From positions 1-19,891 of the forward strand of contig DBFBGQ010000055.1 of the NCBI GenBank assembly GCA_048201975.1: a stretch of DNA of 19,891 nucleotides, written 5' to 3'. The notes under the pieces were generated by a model. The model searched no databases and had not been told where the DNA came from. It saw only the letters and a program-made list of their open reading frames with translations. Below are positions 1 to 7,041 of the stretch, piece after piece (position 1 is the stretch's first letter; each line of letters begins with the position of its first letter). Made by a program: the position numbers and the translations under genes. This DNA is from Egerieenecus sp048201975. GTDB lineage: Bacteria; Bacillota; Clostridia; Christensenellales; Aristaeellaceae.

Positions 1-3
1 CGC

Positions 4-714
4 CTAGATGAGCTTCTGATTCATGATGGAGAGGATCAGGTTGCCGTTGTTGAAGAAGGCGGCCAGCTGACTCTCGTCGATCATCTGGGAAATCTGGTCA
101 AAGGGCACCACGGTGAGCACCAGGGGCACCAGGGCGAACAGGGCATAGCACAGCACCATTCCCCGGGCGAAGCCGAAGGCGCCCCCCGCCAGCCAGTCCA
201 GCTGCTTGAGCAGCGGGAAGCGGAACACCGCACGGATCACGTTCAGCAGGATGGACACCACCAGAAACAGCACAATGAAGCACAGCAGGAAGCAAATGAT
301 GTTGATGCAGGCTCCGATGATGGTCTGGCTCACGTAATCCGACACCGTGGAGATCCCTGACTGGCTGAACACCTGGCTGCCCAGGTTCACCTCCAGCAGG
401 GTATCCAGGGGCGCGGGCAACTGCACCTTGCTGAGCACCTCGGCGATTTTCTCCTGGGTGAGCTGCGCCACGTTGGAGATGGCCAGCTCCAGGTCGCCGA
501 TCCGGGAAGAGGCGTCGGTGTAGTGCATCAGGGTGCGCACCAGCTCCTGATTGTTCTGGATGATCCCCGCCAGCTTGGGGTAAAGCCAGAACGACAGCGC
601 AAAGGAAATCAGGCAGCCGCCTGTGTTGAGCACCGAGGATACAAACCCCCGGTAAATGCCGAAAAGCACGCTCAGGCCAATCAGCCCGATGATCACATAA
701 TCCACCACATTCAT
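4..714 (-). CDS. CvpA family membrane protein
   Basis: A 236-residue integral membrane protein of the CvpA family (named for colicin V production; the usual cellular role in Bacillota is not settled). Hydrophobic segments are visible at about residues 5-25, 30-48, 131-160 and 175-203. The last contains the Gly-rich WLAGGAFGFARG stretch typical of the family, and the central part (60-125) is a soluble amphipathic region. The start is the ATG reading MNVVDYVIIG. It has an AAGGAGGT site 12 bases upstream, and the frame upstream of it is compositionally poor and overlaps the end of the preceding gene. The gene lies 94 bases downstream of the DUF5711 gene on the same strand and is probably co-transcribed with it. 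The stop codon is only three bases inside the window, so downstream operon members cannot be seen. Family call firm, function not. Confidence 0.9.
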   Translation of the reverse strand: MNVVDYVIIGLIGLSVLFGIYRGFVSSVLNTGGCLISFALSFWLYPKLAGIIQNNQELVRTLMHYTDASSRIGDLELAISNVAQLTQEKIAEVLSKVQLPAPLDTLLEVNLGSQVFSQSGISTVSDYVSQTIIGACINIICFLLCFIVLFLVVSILLNVIRAVFRFPLLKQLDWLAGGAFGFARGMVLCYALFALVPLVLTVVPFDQISQMIDESQLAAFFNNGNLILSIMNQKLI

Positions 715-808
715 CTGCGACCAGAAACCTCCTTCCGGGACATGGCTCCCCTGATAGAGAAACGAACCGCATGCGGCATATCCTGCCAGGGGAAGAAAAA
801 AACATGGA

Positions 809-1960
809 TCAATCGGGCAGTGTGACCGTGTACACCGTATCCCCGCAGGCAATGATGGCCCGTTCGCCGTTCAACAGCCCCAGGAACTGGGTAACCGCAA
901 CGCCCTCCGCCACCGGAATCTCATAAGCGTAGAACTGCTGGGTGCTGATGTCGGTCTTGTACAGGTAGGTATCCGAGATGGCGTAGATGGCGTTTTCATA
1001 CACCGCCGCGCCTACGCAATCGGAGGGCAAGGTGTAGCGCCGGTCCAGGCTGCCGCTGAGCAGCCGGAGCTCGCTGATGTTGCTCCCGGCGTTGGTCTGG
1101 GCCGTGGGGGCCATGAGCAGCCGGGCGTCGCCCTTGGCGGGGATGTATTCGTCAATGAGCTTCCAGCCGTAGACCAGCATGGTGGCGTTGGTGTCCTGCA
1201 CGGCCTTGTAGTCGTAGGTATACAGCTGACGGGTATTAAATACCCGCAATTTGTTGTTTTCAAACAGCACTTTGTATGTAATGGCGTCCCCCAGGGAAAC
1301 CTCGCCGGTGTTCATCTTGCCCACCTGAAAGGTGTTGAGGATGGTGTTGGCCTTGGTGCCGAACACGTCCAGGGCCAGCGTCCACAGGTACTGGCCGTCC
1401 TCCCCGTAAAACCCGCAGTCCAGCATCATCAGCGTGTTGAAGGCGTCGCTCTCCTCGTCCACCTGCGCGCCGGTAAGGTCCTTCACCAGCAGCTCCGGCT
1501 CCGTGTCCTCGCCGATGACCACCGCCACGTATTTGCTGCCCACCCGGGCAAACTGAATCTGCGACGCCAGGTTTTCATTGTAGGTGGGGTTGCCGTTCTG
1601 GTCCACGATGTACAGCTGCGCCCCCTGCCAGATCACCAGGTGCGTGTCCGACACGGTGAAGGAGGCGTCCCCGCCCACCGGATAGCTCCAGCGAATCGCC
1701 CCCGTGGCGGACAGGCAATGCACCGACACCCCGTCGTAATACAGCACATTCTCCCCGAAGGGCGTAACGGACTGGGTGGCGTAGCAGGGCAGCTGATCCA
1801 CGGTGATTTCCCGGGTGGTCCCCACGCCCTGCAGCAGGCGCAGCACCGCGAACACTCCCACCACCACCGCAATCAGGATGATCCAGTTGCGCAGCTGGCG
1901 GCGCCGCTTCATATCATGCTGCGCCTGGTTCATATAAATGGATTTGCCCTTTCCTTGCAT
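809..1960 (-). CDS. DUF5711 family membrane-anchored beta-propeller-like protein
   Basis: A 383-residue protein with a basic N-terminus (KRRRQLRN, about residues 18-25), one transmembrane helix at about 25-43, and a long extracytoplasmic region. That region is rich in short beta-strand repeats (for example VLYYDGVSVHCLSATGAIRWSY), as in PQQ/WD-like propellers. This matches DUF5711, a Bacillota family of unknown function that I know to be commonly found beside cvpA, as here. The ATG start has AAAGGAG six bases upstream. A promoter with TATAAT lies just ahead, so this is the first gene of a two-gene unit with the CvpA gene. No catalytic residues are evident; a structural or envelope-associated role is inference only. 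Confidence 0.85.
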   Translation of the reverse strand: MQGKGKSIYMNQAQHDMKRRRQLRNWIILIAVVVGVFAVLRLLQGVGTTREITVDQLPCYATQSVTPFGENVLYYDGVSVHCLSATGAIRWSYPVGGDASFTVSDTHLVIWQGAQLYIVDQNGNPTYNENLASQIQFARVGSKYVAVVIGEDTEPELLVKDLTGAQVDEESDAFNTLMMLDCGFYGEDGQYLWTLALDVFGTKANTILNTFQVGKMNTGEVSLGDAITYKVLFENNKLRVFNTRQLYTYDYKAVQDTNATMLVYGWKLIDEYIPAKGDARLLMAPTAQTNAGSNISELRLLSGSLDRRYTLPSDCVGAAVYENAIYAISDTYLYKTDISTQQFYAYEIPVAEGVAVTQFLGLLNGERAIIACGDTVYTVTLPD

Positions 1961-1994
1961 AGGCGGCTCCTTTCAGCAGCAGGCATACGCATCA

Positions 1995-2023
1995 ATTATA
2001 AATGAAAGCGGCGGAAAGCGCAA
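1995..2023 (-). promoter_or_regulatory. Sigma-A-type promoter of the DUF5711-cvpA unit
   Basis: On the minus strand a TTGCGC -35 (2018-2023) and a perfect TATAAT -10 (1995-2000) are separated by exactly 17 bases. It lies about 35 bases upstream of the DUF5711 start codon and just downstream of the feo terminator. It therefore insulates this unit from the iron operon. Confidence 0.75.
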
Positions 2024-2052
2024 GTATGCCCTGCTTGGAGGCGGAGCGCGCC

Positions 2053-2093
2053 AAAAACACGCGGGCGCGCCGCCAGATCAGCGGCGCGCCCGC
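2053..2093 (-). terminator. Intrinsic terminator of the feo operon
   Basis: A perfect 13-bp inverted repeat (GCGGGCGCGCCGC at 2061-2073 and its complement at 2081-2093) has a 7-base loop. On the minus strand it is followed by GTGTTTTTGG, giving a five-U tract. It sits about 60 bases beyond the stop of the last feo operon gene. Confidence 0.85.
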
Positions 2094-2152
2094 GCAGAGG
2101 GTTTTCCTGGGGATGCGGGAGGTACGTTCGAGGTCCCCGCAATGCGCATGTG

Positions 2153-2290
2153 TCAGTGGCAGCCCTTGCAGTGGCTGCAATCCCCGCCGCAGGCGCAGGC
2201 GGATTTGCCCGCGCGCCTGTCCTTGATCATTTTCCAGAGGATTGCGCCCACCGCCAGGAGCAGCGCGCCGCCGATCAGCCAGTTTATCAT
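2153..2290 (-). CDS. FeoB-associated Cys-rich membrane protein (45 aa)
   Basis: A very short gene that length filters readily miss. It encodes 45 residues: one transmembrane helix (NWLIGGALLLAVGAILW, about 3-19), a basic stretch (KMIKDRRAGK), then a Cys/His-rich tail with C32, C34, C38, C41 and C44 plus H40 and H45 (CxC, CxxC, HCKGCH). This is the layout of the FeoB-associated Cys-rich membrane protein family found downstream of feoB in many Bacillota. The tail faces a compartment not determinable here, and a role in metal binding or assembly of the Feo transporter is inference. The ATG has AAAGGAG eight bases upstream, and the gene begins 25 bases after the feoB stop, so it is co-transcribed. 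It is followed by a strong terminator. Confidence 0.9.
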   Translation of the reverse strand: MINWLIGGALLLAVGAILWKMIKDRRAGKSACACGGDCSHCKGCH

Positions 2291-2315
2291 GGGGTACGCT
2301 CCTTTCCGCGGACGG

Positions 2316-4637
2316 TCACGCGCCCGCCTTGACCGATTGGGTCAGATGATTCTCGTCGTAGGGATTTTTCCGGACCAGCAGGTAGACCAGCGCCGCCGCC
2401 AGCAGCAGCGCCGCTGCGGTGCCCAGGCCAAAGCCCGCCCCGGCAAACAGCAGCCCCAGCTGGTAGACCATCAGCGCCACCGCATAGGCGAACAGGCACT
2501 GGTAACCGATGGCGAACCAGGTCCATTTGGCGTTGTTCATCTCCCGCTTAATGGCGCCTATGGCCGCGAAGCAGGGCGCGCACAGGAGGTTGAAGATCAT
2601 GAAGGCGAAGGCGGCCAGCGCTCCATGCCCGTTGCTGGTCTCCTGGAAGCCCGCGGCGATGGGCGACAGCCCCGTCTCGATCTCCTCGTCGGAGCTTTCC
2701 TCCAGCAGGGTGGCGGTATCCCGCTCCTCCGTGTCGGTCTGGTAGACGATGCCGAAGACGTTGACCACTTCCTCCTTGGCCACCAGGCCCAGCACCGTGG
2801 CCACCGTGGGTTTCCAATCCCCGAAGCCCAGGGGCGCGAAGACCGGCGCCACCGCCGAGCCCGCCCGGCCCAGGATGCTGTGATCCGTATCCTCCACCTC
2901 GCCGAAGACCAGCGGCGCCTCCGCCGCAACCTGCGTGCCCTCGGGCAGCTGGACGGGCTTGGCTTCCCAGCCGTAGGTCTGGGTGAACCAGATCACAATG
3001 GCCGAGAGCAGGATCACCGTGCCGGCGCGCTTGATGAAGCTCCAGCCCCGCTCCCACATGCTGTGCAGCACGTTCCGCAAGGAGGGCGCGTGGTAGGCGG
3101 GCAGCTCCATGACAAAGGGCGCGGGATCTCCGGCAAACATGCGGGTTTTCTTTAGCAGAATGCCGCTGACCACAATGGCCGCCACGCCGATGAAGTAGGC
3201 GGAGGTGGCCACCCAGCCGGCGTTATGGAACAGCGCCCCGGCAATGAGCCCAATGATGGGAATCTTCGCCGAGCAGGGAATGAAGGTGGTGGTCATCACG
3301 GTCATTTTCCGATCCCGGTCGTTTTCGATGGTGCGGGAAGCCATAACGCCGGGCACGCCGCAGCCCGTGCCGATGAGCATGGGGATGAAGCTCTTCCCCG
3401 ACAGGCCGAACTTGCGGAAGATCCGGTCCATGATGAAGGCGATGCGGGCCATGTATCCCACATCCTCCAAAATGGCCAGCAGGAAGAACAGCACCAGCAT
3501 TTGGGGCACAAAGCCGATGACCGCGCCCACGCCGGCGATGATGCCGTCGCAGATCAGCCCTGTGAGCCAGCCCGCGGCGCCGGCGCCCTCCATCCACGCC
3601 CGGACGGGCTCCTGAATCCACTCCGCCACGAACACGTCGTTGGTAAAATCGGTGACGATGGTGCCGATGCTGGATACGGCGACGTAGTATACCAGCGCCA
3701 TCACCGCCACAAAAATGGGTAGCGCCAGCCAGCGGTTGGTCACCACCCGGTCGATCTTGTCCGAGGCGGTGAGGCTGCCCTTGGGCTTGCCCTTGCGCAC
3801 GCAGGCGGACACCAGACGGCTGATGTAGGCGTAGCGTTGGTTGGTGATGATGGACTCCGCGTCGTCGTCCATCTCCTGCTCGCATTCCTGGATGGTCTTT
3901 TCGATCTGCGCCCGGATGCCGCCGGGCAGGTTCAGCTCTGCCGCGACCTTCTCGTCCCGCTCAAAGAGCTTGATGGCGTACCACCGGGTCAGGTGCGAGG
4001 GCACGATGCTCCCCTGGTGCTTCGTTCCGTCCGCGTGGTGGTGATGGGCGGGCTCCTCCCCGTCGTTGTGGACGATCAGGTCCTCGATGTGGGCCAGGGC
4101 GTGCTCCACGCTGCCCTGGAACACATGGGGCGGCTCCCGGCGCTTCCCCTGCCGGGCCAGCTCCACCGCCTGCCGGGCCGCCTCCCGGCTGCCCTCCCCC
4201 CGCAGGGCGGAGGTTTCCACCACCTGGCAGCCCAGCGCCTCCCCCAGCTTTTTCAGCTCGATGCTGTCCCCGTTTTTCCGGGTGACGTCGATCATGTTCA
4301 GCGCCAGCACCATGGGAATGCCCAGCTCCGCCAGCTGGGTGGTCAGGTACAGGTTCCGCTCGATGTTGCTGGCGTCCACAATGTTCAGGATGGCGTCGGG
4401 CCGCTCATTCACCAGGTAGCCCCGGGCCACCACCTCCTCCAGGGTGTAGGGGGAGAGGCTGTAGATGCCCGGCAGATCCTGGATCATCACATCGCTGGCG
4501 CCTTTCAGGCGGCCTTCCTTCTTCTCCACGGTGACGCCGGGCCAGTTGCCCACGTACTGATTGCTCCCCGTCAGGTCGTTGAACATGGTGGTCTTGCCAC
4601 TGTTCGGGTTGCCTGCCAGGGCGATTTTGATTGCCAT
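2316..4637 (-). CDS. feoB: Ferrous iron transport protein B (GTP-dependent Fe(II) permease)
   Basis: A 773-residue Fe(II) transporter of the cytoplasmic membrane. The N-terminal G domain shows G1 GNPNSGKT (9-16), the G2 region NWPGVTV (31-37), G3 DLPG (54-57), G4 NMID (114-117) and G5 SAL (143-145). A helical GDI-like domain follows to about residue 290, then the multi-helix membrane part with two Gate segments. These carry the Cys motifs GTGCGVPG (423-430) and IPCSAKIP (453-460), and a later LCAPCF (685-690), the pattern of the clostridial FeoB type. The length is normal for the family. An unusual His/acid-rich insert, with HHHHADGTKH at 198-207, lies inside the GDI-like region. The ATG has GGGAGG about 8 bases upstream. 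It is the third gene of the operon, 72 bases after feoA; that gap holds a hairpin and a regulator-type palindrome. Confidence 0.97.
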   Translation of the reverse strand: MAIKIALAGNPNSGKTTMFNDLTGSNQYVGNWPGVTVEKKEGRLKGASDVMIQDLPGIYSLSPYTLEEVVARGYLVNERPDAILNIVDASNIERNLYLTTQLAELGIPMVLALNMIDVTRKNGDSIELKKLGEALGCQVVETSALRGEGSREAARQAVELARQGKRREPPHVFQGSVEHALAHIEDLIVHNDGEEPAHHHHADGTKHQGSIVPSHLTRWYAIKLFERDEKVAAELNLPGGIRAQIEKTIQECEQEMDDDAESIITNQRYAYISRLVSACVRKGKPKGSLTASDKIDRVVTNRWLALPIFVAVMALVYYVAVSSIGTIVTDFTNDVFVAEWIQEPVRAWMEGAGAAGWLTGLICDGIIAGVGAVIGFVPQMLVLFFLLAILEDVGYMARIAFIMDRIFRKFGLSGKSFIPMLIGTGCGVPGVMASRTIENDRDRKMTVMTTTFIPCSAKIPIIGLIAGALFHNAGWVATSAYFIGVAAIVVSGILLKKTRMFAGDPAPFVMELPAYHAPSLRNVLHSMWERGWSFIKRAGTVILLSAIVIWFTQTYGWEAKPVQLPEGTQVAAEAPLVFGEVEDTDHSILGRAGSAVAPVFAPLGFGDWKPTVATVLGLVAKEEVVNVFGIVYQTDTEERDTATLLEESSDEEIETGLSPIAAGFQETSNGHGALAAFAFMIFNLLCAPCFAAIGAIKREMNNAKWTWFAIGYQCLFAYAVALMVYQLGLLFAGAGFGLGTAAALLLAAALVYLLVRKNPYDENHLTQSVKAGA

Positions 4638-4659
4638 GCGCTGTTCCTCCCGTCCATGC

Positions 4660-4675
4660 GTTAGATATACCTAAC
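4660..4675. promoter_or_regulatory. DtxR-family-type operator box between feoA and feoB
   Basis: A 16-bp perfect inverted repeat, GTTAG-ATATAC-CTAAC. It has the same GTTAG-N6-CTAAC architecture as the box near 5247. TTAG-N6-CTAA palindromes are typical of DtxR/MntR/SirR-like metal repressors. On the minus strand it overlaps a TATATC that could serve as a -10 for an internal feoB promoter, but no convincing -35 is present. Confidence 0.6.
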
Positions 4676-4679
4676 CTCT

Positions 4680-4702
4680 GGGGCGCTGAAATGCGGCGCC
4701 CC
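4680..4702 (-). other. Intercistronic hairpin between feoA and feoB
   Basis: A perfect 7-bp GC stem (GGGGCGC / GCGCCCC) with a 9-base loop lies just after the feoA stop. There is no U tract, so it is not a standard terminator. It could be a partial attenuator or an mRNA-stabilising or processing element; this is inference. Confidence 0.4.
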
Positions 4703-4709
4703 GTGGGGC

Positions 4710-4931
4710 TTACCGCACCTCAATGAACTCCGCGTCGCCCTTGCGCACCGACAGCTCGTAGCCTCGAACCGTCAGCTCCATGGGATCCCCCAGGGGGGCC
4801 ACCTTGCGCACATAAACCTCCGTGCCCTTGGTCAGCCCCATGTCCATGATCCGGCGCTTTAGCGCGCCCTCCCCGTGCAGGCGCTGGATCACCGCGCGCT
4901 CGCCCACCTTCACGTCCCGCAGCGTTTTCAT
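4710..4931 (-). CDS. feoA: FeoA domain protein (second feoA of the operon)
   Basis: A 73-residue SH3-like FeoA protein, a small cytosolic partner of FeoB in Fe(II) uptake. Characteristic pattern: TLRDVKVGERAVI at the start, the RRIMDMGLTKGTEVYV core, APLGDPMELTVRGYELSVRK, and a final AEFIEVR. A start three codons further upstream is possible. The ribosome site (GAGAGG) abuts that earlier ATG but lies 9 bases before the chosen one, which reads MKTLRDV. It is 45 bases downstream of a second, more divergent feoA-type gene and 72 bases upstream of feoB. The RGYELSVRK element is the best-conserved FeoA signature, so this copy is the more canonical one. Confidence 0.93.
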   Translation of the reverse strand: MKTLRDVKVGERAVIQRLHGEGALKRRIMDMGLTKGTEVYVRKVAPLGDPMELTVRGYELSVRKGDAEFIEVR

Positions 4932-4976
4932 GCTTACCATCCTCTCTGTTTTGTTGCCGCAGCCCGGCCATCCGCC

Positions 4977-5189
4977 CTACACCAGGATGCGCATGGCCAT
5001 GGACCGGTCCAGGGCCACCCGGCAGTCCTTGATGGAAAGGATCAGGTTGCCCCCCAGCTCGTTGACCACGCGGACTTCCTCGCCCACCACAAACCCCAGC
5101 TCCGCCAGGTGCTGTCGGACCTCGTCCCGCCCGGTGATCCTTCGTATGGTGTTCACCTCGCCCACCCGGGCCATTCCCAAGGGCATCAT
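4977..5189 (-). CDS. feoA: FeoA domain protein (first gene of the feo operon)
   Basis: A 70-residue FeoA/SH3-like protein with start MMPLGMARVGEVNTI, core HLAELGFVVGEEVRVV, then NELGGNLILSIKDCRVALD and a final SMAMRILV. It is a paralogue of the next gene, not a copy: the SIKDCRVALDRSMA tail differs from the canonical RGYELSVRKGDAEFI tail. Paired FeoA proteins before FeoB are common in clostridia, and the first may act on the second or on FeoB; this is inference. The ATG has AAGGAGG six bases upstream. The open frame continues well upstream of this point, but that part contains the promoter and operator and is not coding. Confidence 0.9.
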   Translation of the reverse strand: MMPLGMARVGEVNTIRRITGRDEVRQHLAELGFVVGEEVRVVNELGGNLILSIKDCRVALDRSMAMRILV

Positions 5190-5246
5190 GCGCAGCCTCC
5201 TTTTCCATAGCGTTCCTTCAGACAAACCACGTGGGGAAACATCGTG

Positions 5247-5262
5247 GTTAGTCATGGCTAAC
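5247..5262. promoter_or_regulatory. DtxR-family-type operator box upstream of the feo operon
   Basis: A perfect 16-bp palindrome GTTAG-TCATGG-CTAAC, just downstream of the feo -10 element and therefore probably in the early transcribed region. It has the same arm sequence and 6-base spacer as the 4660 box, and its start is 32 bp from that of the 5279 box. Confidence 0.7.
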
Positions 5263-5277
5263 GTCCAACCAGCTGAT

Positions 5278-5306
5278 AGTTTAACGCATCTAACTCCCGG
5301 TGTCAA
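5278..5306 (-). promoter_or_regulatory. feo operon promoter
   Basis: On the minus strand a consensus TTGACA -35 (5301-5306) and a TAAACT -10 (5278-5283, four of six consensus) are spaced by exactly 17 bases. The -10 is embedded in a palindrome-like operator, and a second operator lies immediately downstream. This is the layout of a metal-repressed promoter. Confidence 0.75.
5279..5294. promoter_or_regulatory. Imperfect DtxR-family-type operator overlapping the feo -10
   Basis: GTTTA-ACGCAT-CTAAC has the same 5-6-5 layout as the other two boxes, with two changed bases in one arm. It covers most of the -10 hexamer and part of the spacer, so a bound repressor would block RNA polymerase. Confidence 0.55.
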
Positions 5307-5375
5307 GGCTTTTTTGCCAAAGCGGGGAAATTTTTCCCAGGAAAGGAAAAAGGCGGCGCATGGGGAAAAAACCCC

Positions 5376-5404
5376 TTCAAAAAACGGAGATTTTATGCTA
5401 TACT
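5376..5404 (+). promoter_or_regulatory. Promoter of the CNNM/CBS protein gene
   Basis: TTCAAA -35 (5376-5381), 17-base spacer and TATACT -10 (5399-5404) with an extended TGC just before it. It lies about 40 bases upstream of the TTG start codon. It fires away from the feo promoter, about 70 bases from it. Confidence 0.6.
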
Positions 5405-5443
5405 GAATTTTGGATTCTTTTACAATAACAAGGAGGGATTTCT

Positions 5444-6820
5444 TTGTCATCCGACCCCATAGGCGGCCCGCTACTTTTTCAGGTGATTCTGATCGCAATC
5501 AATGCCTACTTTGCTGCCACGGAAATCGCCGTGCTCTCCCTGAACGACGTGAAGGTACGCCGCCAGGCGGAGGAGGGCGACCGGGTAGCCGTACTGCTGA
5601 TGAAGCTGGCGGAAAACCCCAACCGCTTCCTCTCCACCATTCAAGTGGGCATTACCCTGGCGGGCTTCCTGGGCAGCGCCTTTGCCGCGGAGAACTTCGC
5701 CAGCACGCTGGCGAACGCCATACTGGCCGGAGGCGTGGCCATTGACCCCCATGTGCTCAATACGCTGTGCGTGATTGTGATCACGCTGATCCTTTCCTAC
5801 TTCACGCTGGTGCTGGGCGAGCTGGTGCCCAAGCGCATCGCCATGCAGCAGCCGGAGCGGGTGGCGCGGCTGAGCTGCAAGTTCATACTGGTGCTGGCGG
5901 CATTTTTCCGGCCGGTGGTGTGGCTGCTGAGCAAGAGCACCAACGGCGTGTTGCGCCTGCTGGGCATCAACCCCAACGCCGAGCCCGAGGAGGTCACCGA
6001 GGAGGAGATCCGCGCCATGGTGGACATGGGCGGAGAGAGCGGCGCCATTGAGGAAAACGAAAAGGAAATGATCGAGAACATCTTCGAGTTCAACAACCGG
6101 ACCGCCGAAGATGTGATGACCCACCGCACCGATGTCACCAGCCTGAACGTCAACGACAGCCGGGAGACCATCATCGCCACCATCCTGAACACGGGGTTGA
6201 GCCGTTTCCCGGTCTATGACAAGGACATGGACGACATTGTGGGCATCCTGAACACCCGGGATTTCCTGCTCAACAACCACGCGCCCCAGCCCCGGCCCGT
6301 GCGGGAGCTGCTGCGGGAGGCGTACTTCGTGCCGGAAACCGTCCAGGCGGACGTGCTCTTCCGGGATATGCAACAAAAGAAGATGCACATGGCCATCGTG
6401 GTGGACGAATACGGCGGCATGAGCGGTATCGTCACCATGGAGGACCTGTTGGAAGAAATCGTGGGCAATATCTACGACGAGACCGATCCCCAGGTGGTGG
6501 CGGATATTGTCAAGCTGGAGGATAACCTGTGGCGGGTCAGCGGCACGGTGAGCCTGGAGGAGCTGTCCAAGGCCATTGAGATCGAGCTGCCCACCGAAGC
6601 GGAATACGATACCCTGGGCGGGCTGATCTTCGACCAGTTCACCACCATTCCCCAGGATGGTTCCCACCCCGAGGTGGACGCCGCGGGGCTGCACATCCGC
6701 GTGGAAAAGCTGACGGAGCACCGGGTGGAGACCGCGCTGGTGAGCAAGCTGGCGCCCGCGGAAGAGGATCGCCCGGCAGAAGAAGGCAAGGAAGCCGACG
6801 AAGGAGAGCGCAGCCGCTAA
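5444..6820 (+). CDS. Hemolysin-family CNNM/CBS/CorC_HlyC membrane protein
   Basis: A 458-residue member of the CNNM-CBS family (older names UPF0053, HlyC/CorC, TlyC-like), linked in characterised members to Mg2+ or Co2+ transport. The order is: CNNM transmembrane domain (hydrophobic segments about 9-30, 65-95, 103-128, 145-165, with the GELVPKRIA motif near 125-133); a CBS pair about 210-340 (EDVMTHRTDV, then VVDEYGGMSGIVTMEDLLEEIVG); a C-terminal CorC_HlyC domain about 350-435 (YDTLGGLIF); and an acidic tail rich in E. Translation starts at a TTG. AAGGAGG lies seven bases before it, and no ATG occurs in frame until the CNNM domain would already be broken. A terminator follows. Substrate not determinable. 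Confidence 0.92.
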   Translation: MSSDPIGGPLLFQVILIAINAYFAATEIAVLSLNDVKVRRQAEEGDRVAVLLMKLAENPNRFLSTIQVGITLAGFLGSAFAAENFASTLANAILAGGVAIDPHVLNTLCVIVITLILSYFTLVLGELVPKRIAMQQPERVARLSCKFILVLAAFFRPVVWLLSKSTNGVLRLLGINPNAEPEEVTEEEIRAMVDMGGESGAIEENEKEMIENIFEFNNRTAEDVMTHRTDVTSLNVNDSRETIIATILNTGLSRFPVYDKDMDDIVGILNTRDFLLNNHAPQPRPVRELLREAYFVPETVQADVLFRDMQQKKMHMAIVVDEYGGMSGIVTMEDLLEEIVGNIYDETDPQVVADIVKLEDNLWRVSGTVSLEELSKAIEIELPTEAEYDTLGGLIFDQFTTIPQDGSHPEVDAAGLHIRVEKLTEHRVETALVSKLAPAEEDRPAEEGKEADEGERSR

Positions 6821-6836
6821 GGCGGCCGCAGCGCGA

Positions 6837-6880
6837 GGGAGCCGCCGCCATGGCGGAGGGCTCCCCCGCCTTTTTTCTTT
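6837..6880 (+). terminator. Intrinsic terminator after the CNNM/CBS gene
   Basis: A 7-bp outer stem GGGAGCC (6837-6843) / GGCTCCC (6859-6865) encloses an inner CCGCC/GGCGG stem. It is followed by CCGCC and TTTTTTCTTTT. It lies 17 bases after the stop codon. Confidence 0.85.
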
Positions 6881-6933
6881 TGGGCGAAGAAAAAAGGCGA
6901 ATTTTCTCCACCGGGCAGGAGCGTTGTCGCGCT

Positions 6934-6961
6934 TTGACGAATTCTTGTAGCAGTGTAAAAA
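6934..6961 (+). promoter_or_regulatory. Possible promoter of the TIM-barrel gene
   Basis: TTGACG (6934-6939), 16-base spacer and TAAAAA (6956-6961), about 80 bases upstream of the start codon and downstream of the preceding terminator. The -10 is weak. Confidence 0.35.
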
Positions 6962-7041
6962 GCAACATTCCTGCGCGCCGGGCCAGGCCGCTGAAAAGCC
7001 GCTTCGAGTCCGCGCGCAACGCATCAGGAGGGGGACTGCAT

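Noticed and set aside
1992..2180. A 62-codon minus-strand frame
   Set aside because: It overlaps the feo terminator, the DUF5711 promoter and the end of the Cys-rich gene in another frame. No ribosome site and no protein-like composition.
1938..3155. A long plus-strand open frame opposite feoB and DUF5711
   Set aside because: Antisense shadow: Arg/Gln/Gly-rich, no ribosome site, no recognisable domain, and it covers well-supported genes on the other strand. High GC leaves many such open frames throughout the window.
5190..5498. N-terminal extension of the first FeoA protein
   Set aside because: This stretch contains the feo promoter and two operator boxes. The 5189 ATG has a perfect AAGGAGG site.
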